From Micromonospora sp. NBC_01699 (GTDB lineage Bacteria > Actinomycetota > Actinomycetes > Mycobacteriales > Micromonosporaceae): a stretch of DNA of 64,000 nucleotides. Below are positions 44,422 through 53,948 of this stretch, in pieces. Every line of letters begins with the position of its first letter. Position 1 is the first letter of the stretch. The stretch spans positions 5,952,001 through 6,016,000 of the forward strand of contig NZ_CP109199.1 in NCBI RefSeq assembly GCF_036250065.1. The letters run 5' to 3'. Below the pieces are notes generated by a model. The model made no database searches and was not told where the DNA came from. It saw nothing but the letters and a program-made list of their open reading frames with translations. The position numbers and the translations under genes were made by a program.

Positions 44422-47400
44422 ATCTCCGCTCCGTGTGCCAAGTGTGGCCGGATCGCCGCAGCCGAGGACCGCTTCTGCGGCGGCTGCGGCAACGAACTCG
44501 TTCCCGCCTGCCCGCACTGCGACCGACCACTCGCCACCAACGCGGCGTTCTGCACGTCCTGCGGCAAACCCCGCCCGGGTGGGGCCCGGCCGGCGGCGAC
44601 GCCACAGGAGGACCGGCGGCGGGTCAGTGTCCTCTTTGTCGACCTGATCGACTTCACCCCGTACGTCGAACGCGCCGACCCGGAACTGGTCCGGGGCATG
44701 CAGACCAGCTTCTTCTCGGCCGCCCGCCGGGTCGTCGGCCAGTACGGCGGGGTGGTGGAGAAGTACATCGGGGACGCGGTGATGGCGTTGTTCGGTGCCC
44801 CGGTGGCGACCGAGACCGACGCGTTGCGGTGTGTCCGGGCCGGACTGGAGTTGCAACGGGTGCTGGCCCGGTTCGCCCCCGCCGACGCCGGCGGGCTGCG
44901 GTTCCGGGTCGGGGTGGCGACCGGTGAGGCCCTGGTGGACGTCGCCGCCGCCCGCGACGGCGGTCAGGCGATCGTCGCCGGTGACGTGGTCAACACCGCC
45001 TCCCGGATGCAGTCGGTGGCACCGCCCGGCGGGGTGCTGGTCTGCGGCAACACGTACACGCTGACCAAGAACGCGATCCGGTACGACGAGCAGCCGCCGG
45101 TGACGCTGCGCGGGCGGTCGTCACCGACCGAGGTGTGGCTGGCACTGGCACCCGTACGCCGGCAGCACCCGGACCGGGAACTCGACTCGACCCCGCTGAT
45201 CGACCGCGAACACGAGCTGAGCCTGCTGGTCAACGCGCTGCACCGGTCGGCCCGCGAACAGATCCCGCAGGTGGTCACCGTCTTCGGTCGGGCCGGCATC
45301 GGCAAGAGCCGACTGGTCCGGGAGCTGTTCCGGCACGCCGACCGGTTGATCGACGAGCGGGTCACCTGGCGGACCGGGCGGTGCCCGCCGTTCGGCGAGA
45401 ACGTCACCTTCGCCGCGCTGGCCGACATCGTGAAGTCCGAGGCGGGCATCCTGGACACCGACCCGGCGTCGGTGGCCGCGCAACGGCTGGAGTCGGCGGT
45501 CGGCGAACTGGTCGGCACCGACGGTGAACGGGCCCGGGTGGTGGACGCGCTGCGCCCGCTGGTCGGGTTGCCGGGGCCGGCGCTGCCGGTGGAGGAGACC
45601 GAGTCGGCCTGGCGCCGGTTACTGGTGGCGCTGGCCGTCCGGCGGCCGACCGTACTGGTCTTCGAGGACCTGCACTGGGCCGACGAGCAGATGCTGCGCT
45701 TCGTGGAACTGCTCGGCGCCTCCGCCCGGGACGTGCCGCTGCTGCTGCTCTGCACCGCCCGACCGGAGCTGGTCGACCGGGAGCCGAGCTGGGCGGCGAG
45801 CATCACCTCGTCGTTGACGATCAACCTACCGCCGCTGCGCAACACCGGCATCGCCTCGCTGTACGCGCACATGTTCGGTCAGGCCGCGTTCTCCGCCGAC
45901 ATGCTCAGCCCGTTGGTCGAGGTCGCCGACGGCAACCCGCTCTACGCCTACGAGTACGTCCGGATGCTGATCGAGCAGGGCGCGTTGCGCCAGTCGGGGC
46001 GGGGCTGGTCGCTGGAGAAGCGGCACGACCTGCCGATGCCGGACAGCGTGCACGCGGTCATCGCGAACCGGGTCGACCTGCTCGATGTCACCGACCGTAC
46101 GGTGCTGCTGGCCGCCTCGGTGGTCGGGATGCAGTTCTGGCCCGGTGCGGTCGCCTCCGCGCTCGGCCAGCCGGTCGAGTCGGTGGAACGGGCGCTGCGC
46201 CGGCTGGAGCAGCGCGACTTCGTGCACGAGCAGTCCGGATCCATCATGGCCGGTCAACCGGAGTTCCGGTTCCGCCACGTGCTGGTCCGCGACGTGTGTT
46301 ACCAGCGGCTGCCGCGTACCGAGCGGGTGGCCCGGCACGAGCGCACCGCGGACTGGCTGGACGCGCTGTCGCGCAGCCGGGACACCGACCTGGCCGAGGT
46401 GCTGGCGCACCACCGCTGGGCGGCGCACGAGATCGCCGGCACCCTGGGGGTGGACACCGAGCGGTACGCCCCGTCCGCCCGGGACGCGCTGCACCGGGCG
46501 GCCCGCCGGGCGTACGCGTTGCACGCCCTCGACGCCGCGGCCAACCACGCGGGCCGGGCGCTGCAACTCGCCGGCCTCGACGACAAGCTCGACCGGTTGC
46601 AACTCGAACTGCTCAGCACCGAGATCTCGTTCTTCCGGGACGGCCGGGCGTTCCTCTCCGCCGGCGGAACCGAGCAGCTGACCGCGCTCGCCGACCGGCT
46701 GTACGCGATCAACGACCAGGGTTCGGCCGCCCGCGCGTGGACCCTGCTCGGGCACGCGGCCTGGCTGCGGGCCGACCGGGCAACGGCACTGACCTGCCTG
46801 GACCGGGCGGTGGAGCTGTTCGACGCGCTGCCCGACACCGAGCACAAGGCCGAGGCGTACGCCGAACTCGGCCGGCTGCACATGCTCAACATGGAGCGTG
46901 ATCCGGCGCTCGCCGCCGCCGGTGCCGCGGCCGACATCGCCGAACGACTCGGTCTGGTCGAGGCGCAGACCAACGCCCGGATCACCGTGGCGACGACCCG
47001 CTACTACGCCGGTGACCGGACCGGTCTGGACGAGTTGCACGCCGCCGTGCAGTTCTGCCGGACCCACAAGCTCCAGGCGCTGACCCGGGCGATGCAGAAC
47101 CTCGCCTACGCGATGCTGGAGGAGGGCGACTGGGTCCAGTCCAACGCCCTGCTCACCGCCGCCGCGGCCGAACAGGGCGACGAGCAGACGCTCACCACCG
47201 GCTACTCCGGCGAGGCGATGCGGGCGTACTTCAACGGGGAGTTCGGCAAGCTGCTCGCCGCCGCCGACGCGTTCGTCGACACCGAGAACGGCCGCTGGGA
47301 CATGCAGGTCCGGGGCCTGCGCGCCTGCCTGCGGGTGCTGCGCGGCGAACCGGTCCCGAACGGTCAGGACGCACCCGCCCCGCCGGGTCCGGTGCCGGCC

Positions 47401-48006
47401 GGGGCGAGGCCGGTGCCGCTGGCCGACGACATCGCCGAGGCGCTGGAGACCGCTCGGCGCAGTGGCTTCCACCGGCTGCACTGGACCGTGCTGGGCCCGG
47501 CCGCGCTCTGTCGCGCCCTACAGGGCCGCAGTGCCGACGTGGTCGAGCTGATCGACGAGTTGGCCGACTCCTGGTCGAAGGTGCCGGCGCTGGCCAGCGG
47601 CGAGTGGATCACCGCGGCCGCGTACGCCGCCGCGCTGACCGGACGGGACCAGGCGGTACGCGTACGCGGGATGCTGGACCGGGTCACGCACCGTACGCCC
47701 TGGGCGGAGGCCGCGTTGCGTACGGTGACCGCGGCGGTGGCCGCCGCAGACGGTGACCACCCCCGCGCGGCCCAGCTGTACGCGGCCGCGGCGGAGATCT
47801 ACGCGCAGATCCCGGACGTGACCGACCGGATGCTGGCGCTGGCGCTGGCCGGCGGTGAGCTGAGCCGCTCCGGTGAGCGGGCGACCGCCCAGGTCACGCT
47901 CGCCGAGGTACGCGCGTTCGCGCTGCGCAACCAGGCGCCGGGGCTGCTCCGGCTGGGCGGCAACCAGGGTGGCGCGGGCGGCTGGTCACCGGTGCTCGCC
48001 TCCTGA
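44422..48006 (+). CDS. Zinc-ribbon / class III adenylyl cyclase / AAA ATPase protein with apparent ATC start codon
   Basis: A 1194-residue multidomain protein. The N-terminus has four CxxC pairs (C5/C8, C19/C22, C30/C33, C44/C47), a double zinc ribbon. A class III cyclase domain follows (FVDLIDFT with Asp74, about residues 67-220), then an AAA/ATPase module (Walker A GRAGIGKSR at about 289, FEDLHWADEQ as Walker B) and TPR-like helices. No ATG, GTG or TTG exists between the in-frame TAG at 44410 and M93, which is inside the cyclase domain. The ATC at 44422 is five bases after a perfect AGGAGG, so it is the probable start. Similar proteins begin MSAPC, so ATG to ATC mutation or a sequencing error is possible. 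The cyclase may make cAMP. Confidence 0.85.
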   Translation: MSAPCAKCGRIAAAEDRFCGGCGNELVPACPHCDRPLATNAAFCTSCGKPRPGGARPAATPQEDRRRVSVLFVDLIDFTPYVERADPELVRGMQTSFFSAARRVVGQYGGVVEKYIGDAVMALFGAPVATETDALRCVRAGLELQRVLARFAPADAGGLRFRVGVATGEALVDVAAARDGGQAIVAGDVVNTASRMQSVAPPGGVLVCGNTYTLTKNAIRYDEQPPVTLRGRSSPTEVWLALAPVRRQHPDRELDSTPLIDREHELSLLVNALHRSAREQIPQVVTVFGRAGIGKSRLVRELFRHADRLIDERVTWRTGRCPPFGENVTFAALADIVKSEAGILDTDPASVAAQRLESAVGELVGTDGERARVVDALRPLVGLPGPALPVEETESAWRRLLVALAVRRPTVLVFEDLHWADEQMLRFVELLGASARDVPLLLLCTARPELVDREPSWAASITSSLTINLPPLRNTGIASLYAHMFGQAAFSADMLSPLVEVADGNPLYAYEYVRMLIEQGALRQSGRGWSLEKRHDLPMPDSVHAVIANRVDLLDVTDRTVLLAASVVGMQFWPGAVASALGQPVESVERALRRLEQRDFVHEQSGSIMAGQPEFRFRHVLVRDVCYQRLPRTERVARHERTADWLDALSRSRDTDLAEVLAHHRWAAHEIAGTLGVDTERYAPSARDALHRAARRAYALHALDAAANHAGRALQLAGLDDKLDRLQLELLSTEISFFRDGRAFLSAGGTEQLTALADRLYAINDQGSAARAWTLLGHAAWLRADRATALTCLDRAVELFDALPDTEHKAEAYAELGRLHMLNMERDPALAAAGAAADIAERLGLVEAQTNARITVATTRYYAGDRTGLDELHAAVQFCRTHKLQALTRAMQNLAYAMLEEGDWVQSNALLTAAAAEQGDEQTLTTGYSGEAMRAYFNGEFGKLLAAADAFVDTENGRWDMQVRGLRACLRVLRGEPVPNGQDAPAPPGPVPAGARPVPLADDIAEALETARRSGFHRLHWTVLGPAALCRALQGRSADVVELIDELADSWSKVPALASGEWITAAAYAAALTGRDQAVRVRGMLDRVTHRTPWAEAALRTVTAAVAAADGDHPRAAQLYAAAAEIYAQIPDVTDRMLALALAGGELSRSGERATAQVTLAEVRAFALRNQAPGLLRLGGNQGGAGGWSPVLAS

Positions 48007-48058
48007 GCCGCCACCCCGGCAGCCCCGTACGGGCGACGCCGGGGGCCGGTTCGGGGGC

Positions 48059-48793
48059 TCAGGCGGCGAGTGGGTCGACGGGCTCGGCCGGCTCGGGCGG
48101 TGTCCCGGCACCGGCTCGGGTCTGCCGGTTCCTCACCTGCTGGGCGTAGACGTCGACGTACTCCCGGCCGGAGAGCCGCATCAGCTCGTACATGATCTCG
48201 TCGGTGACCGCGCGCTCGACGAACCGGTCGCCGGACAGCCCGGCGTAGCGGGAGAAGTCCAGCGGGGCGCCGAACCTGATTTTGACCCGCTTGGGGCGGG
48301 GGATCAGTTTGCCCGGCGGTCGGATCTCGTCCGCGTTGAGCATCACCACCGGTACGACCGGGGCGCCGCTGTGCAGCGCCAGCCGGGCCACCCCGGTCTT
48401 GCCCCGGTAGAGCCGGCCGTCGGGTGAGCGGGTGCCCTCGGGGTAGATGCCGGCGAGGTTGCCGGCGCACAGCACCCGCAGTTGGGTGTCGAGGGCGGCT
48501 CGGGCGGCCCGCCCGCCGCCGCGGTCGACCGGGATGGTGCCGGTGCCGACGAAGAAGGCTCGGATCAGCCACCCCTTCGGCCCTCGGCCGGTGAAGTATT
48601 CGGCTTTTGCGACGAAGGTCACTTTTCGCTTCACCATCAGCGGCATCAGGACCGGATCCGCGAACGACAGATGGTTGCCCGCGATGATCGCCGGACCCGT
48701 CGCGGGGACGTTCCCCCTCCCCTCGACCTGCGGCCGGAAGATCAGCCTCAGCCAGGGCCCGAGGATGACGTACTTCATCAGCCAGTACAGCAC
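48059..48793 (-). CDS. 1-acyl-sn-glycerol-3-phosphate acyltransferase (PlsC family)
   Basis: A 244-residue membrane-associated acyltransferase. The HX4D motif is GNHLSFADPV and the glycerophosphate-binding motif is GIYPEGTRSPDGRLY. It acylates lysophosphatidic acid in phospholipid synthesis. The start is GTG at 48793 after GGGAGG; a longer frame from an upstream ATG adds about 32 residues lacking any domain. By order it corresponds to Rv2182c. The end is Pro-rich. Confidence 0.9.
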   Translation of the reverse strand: MLYWLMKYVILGPWLRLIFRPQVEGRGNVPATGPAIIAGNHLSFADPVLMPLMVKRKVTFVAKAEYFTGRGPKGWLIRAFFVGTGTIPVDRGGGRAARAALDTQLRVLCAGNLAGIYPEGTRSPDGRLYRGKTGVARLALHSGAPVVPVVMLNADEIRPPGKLIPRPKRVKIRFGAPLDFSRYAGLSGDRFVERAVTDEIMYELMRLSGREYVDVYAQQVRNRQTRAGAGTPPEPAEPVDPLAA

Positions 48794-49004
48794 GGGCGTC
48801 CCTCCCGAGCCGGTTCCGTGTCCGTACCGGGCCGGCTCTGCGGGCGGATCTGTCGGGAATGAGCCTACGAAGCGAGTACGGCGCGCCACAACGCACTCCC
48901 GGAACCCGCGCCTGCCGTGTCACGATTCAAGGCACGGCACGCGCGATCGGCGCGGCGGGGGTCTGGGTCGGGCGCGCGCATGCGCCGGTGAGGGAGGGTA
49001 TCCA

Positions 49005-49850
49005 GTGTCACCGGGTGGTGCCCGCCGGGGACGGCGGGACAACGGGCTCGACGCGACCGAATACGCCGTCGCCGGCGACGTGGATCCACGGGTGGGCGAA
49101 CACCTGCTGGACGTCCTCGCGGCCGGTGGCATCGCCGCCTACCTCCAGCCTTCCGCCGACCTCAACCCGGTGACCCGGACCACCACGGTGCCGGCACGGC
49201 CGACCGACCGGCTCTACGTCGACCGGACCCACCTGGCGACCGCCCGGGACTACCTGACCCAGCTCGCCGACGAGGGCACGCCGGGACCGGCGCCGTCCCG
49301 ACCCGATCCGGACGTGGACGCCGAATGGGCGCGGATCGTCGCCGGCTACCACGCCGACGTGACCGACGGGGCCCGGCCCTGGCCGGCGGCCGAGGACGTG
49401 AGCGCGGACCAGCCGGCCGACCCGGCGGGCGGGACCACCGCCACCGCCACCCGGACCGGCCAGGAGAGCGCCGGCCCGGCCACCGAGGTACGGCCGTTGC
49501 AGTCGGCCACCGACATCTCCGGCATCTCCCTCGATCCCCGGTCCGACCAGTCCTCGCTGCTCGACGGCCTCGACACGTTCGGCGCGGACCTGCCCGACGA
49601 CGCCGAGGACCGCTACATTCCGCCGCCGCCCCCGCCGCTGCCGCACGTGTCGAAGTACGCGGTCGCGGGGGTGCTCGCGGTTGTCATCGGCTTCATCCTC
49701 TTCGTCTTCCCCAGCCTGTTGCCGATCGACCGGGGCCTGGTCACCCTGATCGGCTTCACCGGGATCCTGAGCGGGTTCGTCACGCTGATCTGGCGGCTGC
49801 GTTCGGGCGACGAGGAGGAGGACGACCCCGACGATGGTGCGGTGGTCTGA
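49005..49850 (+). CDS. Membrane protein of unknown function with two C-terminal helices
   Basis: A 281-residue protein. The first part contains AGDVDPRVGEHLLDVLAAGGIAAYLQPSAD, a DUF2007-like pattern, followed by an acidic Pro/Ala/Thr region and two membrane helices (KYAVAGVLAVVIGFILFVF and LVTLIGFTGILSGFVTLIW). It ends in an acidic tail. The GTG start follows GGGAGGG. The protein is probably anchored in the membrane with its N-terminal domain in the cytoplasm. Role unknown; it lies before the trehalose-6-phosphate synthase gene. Confidence 0.75.
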   Translation: MSPGGARRGRRDNGLDATEYAVAGDVDPRVGEHLLDVLAAGGIAAYLQPSADLNPVTRTTTVPARPTDRLYVDRTHLATARDYLTQLADEGTPGPAPSRPDPDVDAEWARIVAGYHADVTDGARPWPAAEDVSADQPADPAGGTTATATRTGQESAGPATEVRPLQSATDISGISLDPRSDQSSLLDGLDTFGADLPDDAEDRYIPPPPPPLPHVSKYAVAGVLAVVIGFILFVFPSLLPIDRGLVTLIGFTGILSGFVTLIWRLRSGDEEEDDPDDGAVV

Positions 49851-50022
49851 GCCCGTAACAGGCAAATAGTGAGATTGATCGCACACAGCGGCCATGCGTA
49901 ACACTCGTGTAACTTGATGTCAGTAGGAATACCCCTGTACGTCACCTCTCCTCACTTCCCCTCACGACTGCCCGATCGCGCATCATTCGCGGTGGTCGCC
50001 TCGCCCGGAACGAGGTGCCCGA

Positions 50023-51441
50023 ATGCGACAGAGTCCGCTTGTGGTGGTGGCCAACCGGCTGCCGGTCGACGACGGCGTGGCGCTTGACGGCGCCTGTGAG
50101 TGGCGTCGTAGCCCCGGTGGTCTGGTCGGTGCCCTGCACCCCATCCTGAAGAAGACCCCGGCGGTCTGGGTCGGTTGGGCCGGTGGCAGTGGCCCCGCCC
50201 CGGTCGTACCCGACATCGACGGCGTACGGATGCACGCGGTACCGCTCAGCGAAGAGGACATGCGGGACCACTACGAGGGTTTCGCCAACGCCACCCTGTG
50301 GCCGCTCTACCACGACGCGGTCGAGCAGCCCGTCTACCACCGCCGCTGGTGGGAGGCGTACCAGCGGGTCAACCAGCGGTTCGCCGAAGCCGCCGCGGAA
50401 GCCGCCGAACCGGGCGCCGTGGTCTGGGTGCAGGACTACCACCTGCAACTCGTACCGGGTCTGCTCCGGGCACTGCGCCCGGACCTGCGGATCGGCTTCT
50501 TCCTGCACGTACCGTTCCCGCCACCCGAGCTGTTCATGCAACTGCCCCGCCGGGCCGAACTGCTGCTCGGCATGCTCGGCGCCGACCTGGTCGGCTTCCA
50601 GCGGGCCCAGGCGGCACACAACTTCGCCCAGCTCGCGTCCAAGGTGCTCAAACTGCCCGCCACCGACCGCCGGATCGCGGTCGACGACCGAGTGGTGCGG
50701 ATCGGCGCCTTCCCGGTCTCGATCGACATGGCCGAGATGGAAGCGCTCTCTCGACGCCCGGACGTGGTCCAGCGGGCCCGCCGGCTTCGCAGCGACCTGG
50801 GCGACCCGCAGCACGTGATCCTCAGCATCGACCGGATGGACTACACCAAGGGCATCGAGCAGCGGCTCAAGGCGTACAGCGAGCTGATCGCCAATGGTCA
50901 CGTCAAGGTGCGCGACACGGTCATGGTCCAGGTGGCGGTGCCGAGCCGGGAACGGGTCGAGCAGTACCAGGTCCTGCGCGAGCGGGTGGAGCGCGAGGTT
51001 GGCCGGATCAACGGGGAGTTCGGGCGGGTCGGCGAACCGGCGATCCACTACCTGACCCAGCCGTTCGACCGTACCGAGCTGGCGGCGCTCTACCGGATCG
51101 CGGACATCATGGCGGTGACGCCGTTGCGGGACGGGATGAACCTGGTCGCGAAGGAGTATGTCGCGGCCCGGGTCGACAACGGGGGCGCGCTGCTGCTGAG
51201 CGAGTTCGCCGGGGCGGCGGCGGAATTCACCCAGGCGTACCTGGTGAATCCGCACGATCTGGAGGGGTTGAAACTGACCCTGATGCACGCGTTGCAGGCG
51301 ACGCCGACGGATGTGAGCGATCGGATGCGGTCAATGCGTGAACATCTTCGGACCTACGATATTCGGGCTTGGGCTCGGGCCTATCTGACATCGTTGGATC
51401 AGACCGGGGCGTTGGCTGATCGGTTGGCTCCGGCTTCGTAG
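50023..51441 (+). CDS. otsA: Trehalose-6-phosphate synthase
   Basis: A 472-residue GT20 glycosyltransferase making trehalose 6-phosphate from a nucleotide glucose and glucose 6-phosphate. Motifs include VVVANRLPVD, RRSPGGLVGAL, VWVQDYHLQLVPGLLR, FFLHVPFPPPELF, SIDRMDYTKGIEQRL and TPLRDGMNLVAKEYVA. No otsB phosphatase gene lies next to it. The region before it (49860-49990) is A/T-richer and probably contains the promoter. It is followed by a perfect inverted repeat element. Confidence 0.95.
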   Translation: MRQSPLVVVANRLPVDDGVALDGACEWRRSPGGLVGALHPILKKTPAVWVGWAGGSGPAPVVPDIDGVRMHAVPLSEEDMRDHYEGFANATLWPLYHDAVEQPVYHRRWWEAYQRVNQRFAEAAAEAAEPGAVVWVQDYHLQLVPGLLRALRPDLRIGFFLHVPFPPPELFMQLPRRAELLLGMLGADLVGFQRAQAAHNFAQLASKVLKLPATDRRIAVDDRVVRIGAFPVSIDMAEMEALSRRPDVVQRARRLRSDLGDPQHVILSIDRMDYTKGIEQRLKAYSELIANGHVKVRDTVMVQVAVPSRERVEQYQVLRERVEREVGRINGEFGRVGEPAIHYLTQPFDRTELAALYRIADIMAVTPLRDGMNLVAKEYVAARVDNGGALLLSEFAGAAAEFTQAYLVNPHDLEGLKLTLMHALQATPTDVSDRMRSMREHLRTYDIRAWARAYLTSLDQTGALADRLAPAS

Positions 51442-51453
51442 TTGTTGCGGTGG

Positions 51454-51529
51454 GGGGTTCGGGGGCGGCGTGCCCCGCTCCGAGCGGTCAGGCTTGATCT
51501 CTCCGCGGGGCACGCCGCCCCCGAACCCC
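51454..51529. repeat. Inverted repeat element C, copy 2 (bidirectional terminator candidate)
   Basis: Perfect 25-bp arms, 51454-51478 and 51505-51529, enclose a 26-bp loop. The loop contains, in reverse orientation, the 16-bp core GATCAAGCCTGACCGC found in copy 1 (27701-27716), and the stems are also similar (GGCGTGCCCC). It lies between convergent genes (otsA and a hydrolase gene). Confidence 0.95.
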
Positions 51530-51580
51530 TGACCTGGTCGTGGTGCGCCGACCGGTTGCAACTGGGGGGCTTTGGGCGGG

Positions 51581-52399
51581 TCAGCGGGTGGGTAGGTCTT
51601 TGTCCAGCCAGTCGAGGATGGCGTCGATCGGTTCGCGCCAGCGGGCATCGAGCATCAGGTCGTGGCCCATGCCGGGGAAGAGCAGCGGGGCGGCGTCGTA
51701 GCGGCGGGCCGCGCGGGTGAGGGCGGCGGCGGAGACGATCCGGTCGTCGGGGCTGCCGAGGACCAGCAGCGGCGGGTTGCCGACGGGTGGTTCGGGGTCG
51801 CGGTGCAGCAGTAGCTGCCACTGGGCGCGGGCGGTGGCCCGGCCGAGCCGGGTGGTGTAGTCGGCGGCGGTGGCGGCCGGGAGTTCGCGGCTGAACAGTT
51901 GACGGCGGTTGAGCCGCAGTCGGCCACCGAAGATCGCGGGCAGGGTGCCGGCGGGGTTGCGGCGCAGGGCGCCGCCGAACGTACCCCAGCCGCCGAGCAC
52001 CGGCGCGACCAGCACCCCGGCCCTGGCCGGATAGCGGGCCAGGGCGTGGGTCACCACGAGCGCACCGGCGCCGTGCCCCACCAGCACCGTCTGCCGGGGC
52101 AGGCTCGCCGCCACCTGGACAACATCATGGACGTACGCCCGAAGCGTCGCCTTCGGCGCCGCGCCGCTGCCGCCGTGCCCGCGCAGGCTCACCGAGTGTG
52201 CCGAGAACCCTCGTGACGCAGAGTGCTCAAGCCAGTGCTCGGCGAACGCCCATGCGCCATGACCGAAGCCGGGAACGAACAGCAGCGGCGGCTTGCCCTC
52301 CTCCACCTCGGGGGTGGCGCTGCGCACCTCCCGGCGTACGGGTGGGACCGGGTTGGCCCAGTCGCGCGTCCGGATGATCCGGGTACCGGCCGCGCTCAT
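51581..52399 (-). CDS. Alpha/beta hydrolase-fold protein lacking the nucleophilic serine
   Basis: A 272-residue alpha/beta hydrolase-fold protein: oxyanion region LLFVPGFGHGAWAF, SLRGHGGSG, and histidine in PGMGHDLML, with the acid in LGSPDDRIV. The nucleophile elbow reads VGHGAGALV, with Gly110 in the place of Ser, so ordinary serine hydrolase chemistry is not possible. The ATG overlaps the stop of the flavin monooxygenase gene (ATGA), indicating joint translation and possibly a joint role. Confidence 0.85.
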   Translation of the reverse strand: MSAAGTRIIRTRDWANPVPPVRREVRSATPEVEEGKPPLLFVPGFGHGAWAFAEHWLEHSASRGFSAHSVSLRGHGGSGAAPKATLRAYVHDVVQVAASLPRQTVLVGHGAGALVVTHALARYPARAGVLVAPVLGGWGTFGGALRRNPAGTLPAIFGGRLRLNRRQLFSRELPAATAADYTTRLGRATARAQWQLLLHRDPEPPVGNPPLLVLGSPDDRIVSAAALTRAARRYDAAPLLFPGMGHDLMLDARWREPIDAILDWLDKDLPTR

Positions 52400-53790
52400 T
52401 TGCTGACCTCCAGGTCGTCGAGGACGGTTTGCAGCTCGCTCAGGTAGTCGCGGTGACCAATCTCGAACCAGTGCCGGGTGCTGTCCTTGACCTTCGCCGA
52501 ACTCCACCGGCGGGCGGCGCCGGCCTCCACCCGGGCGGCGAACGCGGTGGCCCGGTCCGGCTCGGTCTCCTGCACCCGCAGGCGCCGGGCGATCGCCACC
52601 GTCTGCCAGTGCACCAGCGGGAAGATGCCGGAGTCGGATTGCAGCAGACCGGCCACGGCCAGGGTGGGGTGGCGGCGCGGGAAGGCGTTGAGGTAGAGGG
52701 TGGGGCGGCCGGAGGTGTCGTCACCGAGCAGCTTGGGGTCGAGGAACTCGAAGCGCGGCAGGTAGCCGGTGGCGAGCACCACCAGGTCCGGTTCGATCTG
52801 CTGGCCGTCGGAGAGCTCCACGGTGTGCCCGCGGAACCGGGCCACATCCGGTACGGGGGTGATCCCGCCGTGTCCGACGTAGTAGACGAGTTGGCTGTTC
52901 GCGATCGGGTGGGTCTCGTAGATCTTGTGGTCGGGCGCGCGCAGGCCGAACCGGGTCAGGTCGCCGACGGTGAGCCGCAGCGTACGGGCGGAGAACCACT
53001 GGCGCAGTCGCAGCGGCAGTTTGGCCAGACCGGCGTTGACCTGGTCGGTCGGGCGGCCCAGCACGTACTTGGGGGCGTACCAGTAGCCGCGTCGGGTGGA
53101 GTGCCAACATTTGGTGGCCTGCTGGGCGGCCTCGACCGCGATGTCGCAGCCGGTGTTGCCGGCCCCGATCACCAGCACCCGCTTGCCCCGCAACTGGGTC
53201 GTGTCCTTGTACGCCGAGGCGTGAATGACCTGCCCCCGGAACTCGTCGAGCCCGTCGTAGGCGGGGATCTTCGGGGCCCAGTTGTGCCCGTTGGCGACCA
53301 CCACGGCGGCATAGCGGGAGGTCCGCTCGGCGCCGTAGCCGCCGGTGCTGCGGGTGGTCACGTCCCAACGGTTGCCGGCCGCCGGTTCGACCCGGATCAC
53401 CTCGGTGCCGAACCAGACGTCCTCGCGCAGGTCGAAGTGGTCGGCGTACCGCTCCAGGTAACCGAGGACCTGGCTGTGGTGGGGATAGTCCGGCCAGGAG
53501 TCCGGCATCGGGAAGTCGGGGAACTGGGTGAACGGCTTCGACGAGATCAGGTGGGTGCTGGCGTAGACCGGGCTGCGGTCGTGCCGCCAGTTCCAGGCCC
53601 CGCCGACGCTGGTTTCCCGTTCGTAGCAGTCGACGCCGAAGCCGTACTCTTTCAGGTTTTTGATCGCGGCCAGGCCGCTGGCCCCGGCGCCGACGACGCA
53701 GACGGTGCCGCCCCGGTCGTAGACCGGGCGCCCGTCCGACCGCACGGTCGCGCCCGTTTCGGAGCTGTCTTGGCCAGTGGAGGTGGACAC
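52396..53790 (-). CDS. Flavin-containing monooxygenase (class B)
   Basis: A 464-residue FMO/Baeyer-Villiger type enzyme. It has the FAD motif VCVVGAGASGLAAIKNL (residues about 31-47), the NADPH motif VLVIGAGNTGCDIAVE (about 205-220), and between them the fingerprint FRGQVIHASAY (184-194), matching FxGxxxHxxxY. The ATGY-type motif LATGYLP is near residue 350. The start is GTG at 53790, six bases after GGAGA. The next gene encodes a Ser-less hydrolase-fold protein and overlaps it. Substrate unknown; such enzymes oxygenate N, S or ketone groups. Confidence 0.92.
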   Translation of the reverse strand: MSTSTGQDSSETGATVRSDGRPVYDRGGTVCVVGAGASGLAAIKNLKEYGFGVDCYERETSVGGAWNWRHDRSPVYASTHLISSKPFTQFPDFPMPDSWPDYPHHSQVLGYLERYADHFDLREDVWFGTEVIRVEPAAGNRWDVTTRSTGGYGAERTSRYAAVVVANGHNWAPKIPAYDGLDEFRGQVIHASAYKDTTQLRGKRVLVIGAGNTGCDIAVEAAQQATKCWHSTRRGYWYAPKYVLGRPTDQVNAGLAKLPLRLRQWFSARTLRLTVGDLTRFGLRAPDHKIYETHPIANSQLVYYVGHGGITPVPDVARFRGHTVELSDGQQIEPDLVVLATGYLPRFEFLDPKLLGDDTSGRPTLYLNAFPRRHPTLAVAGLLQSDSGIFPLVHWQTVAIARRLRVQETEPDRATAFAARVEAGAARRWSSAKVKDSTRHWFEIGHRDYLSELQTVLDDLEVSK

Positions 53791-53948
53791 CGGGAATCTC
53801 CTTTTGTCCGGCACGAATGCCGAGTGCTGCCGAATCCTCTCGGCTGGCGTGACCCTTTGTCCAGCCCGGCGCCCAACGTTTGGTCATTCCTCCGGATCGA
53901 CGTACGTCCGTCCGGCTGAGGCGGAGCGGGTCGGTCCCGGCGCGGCGG

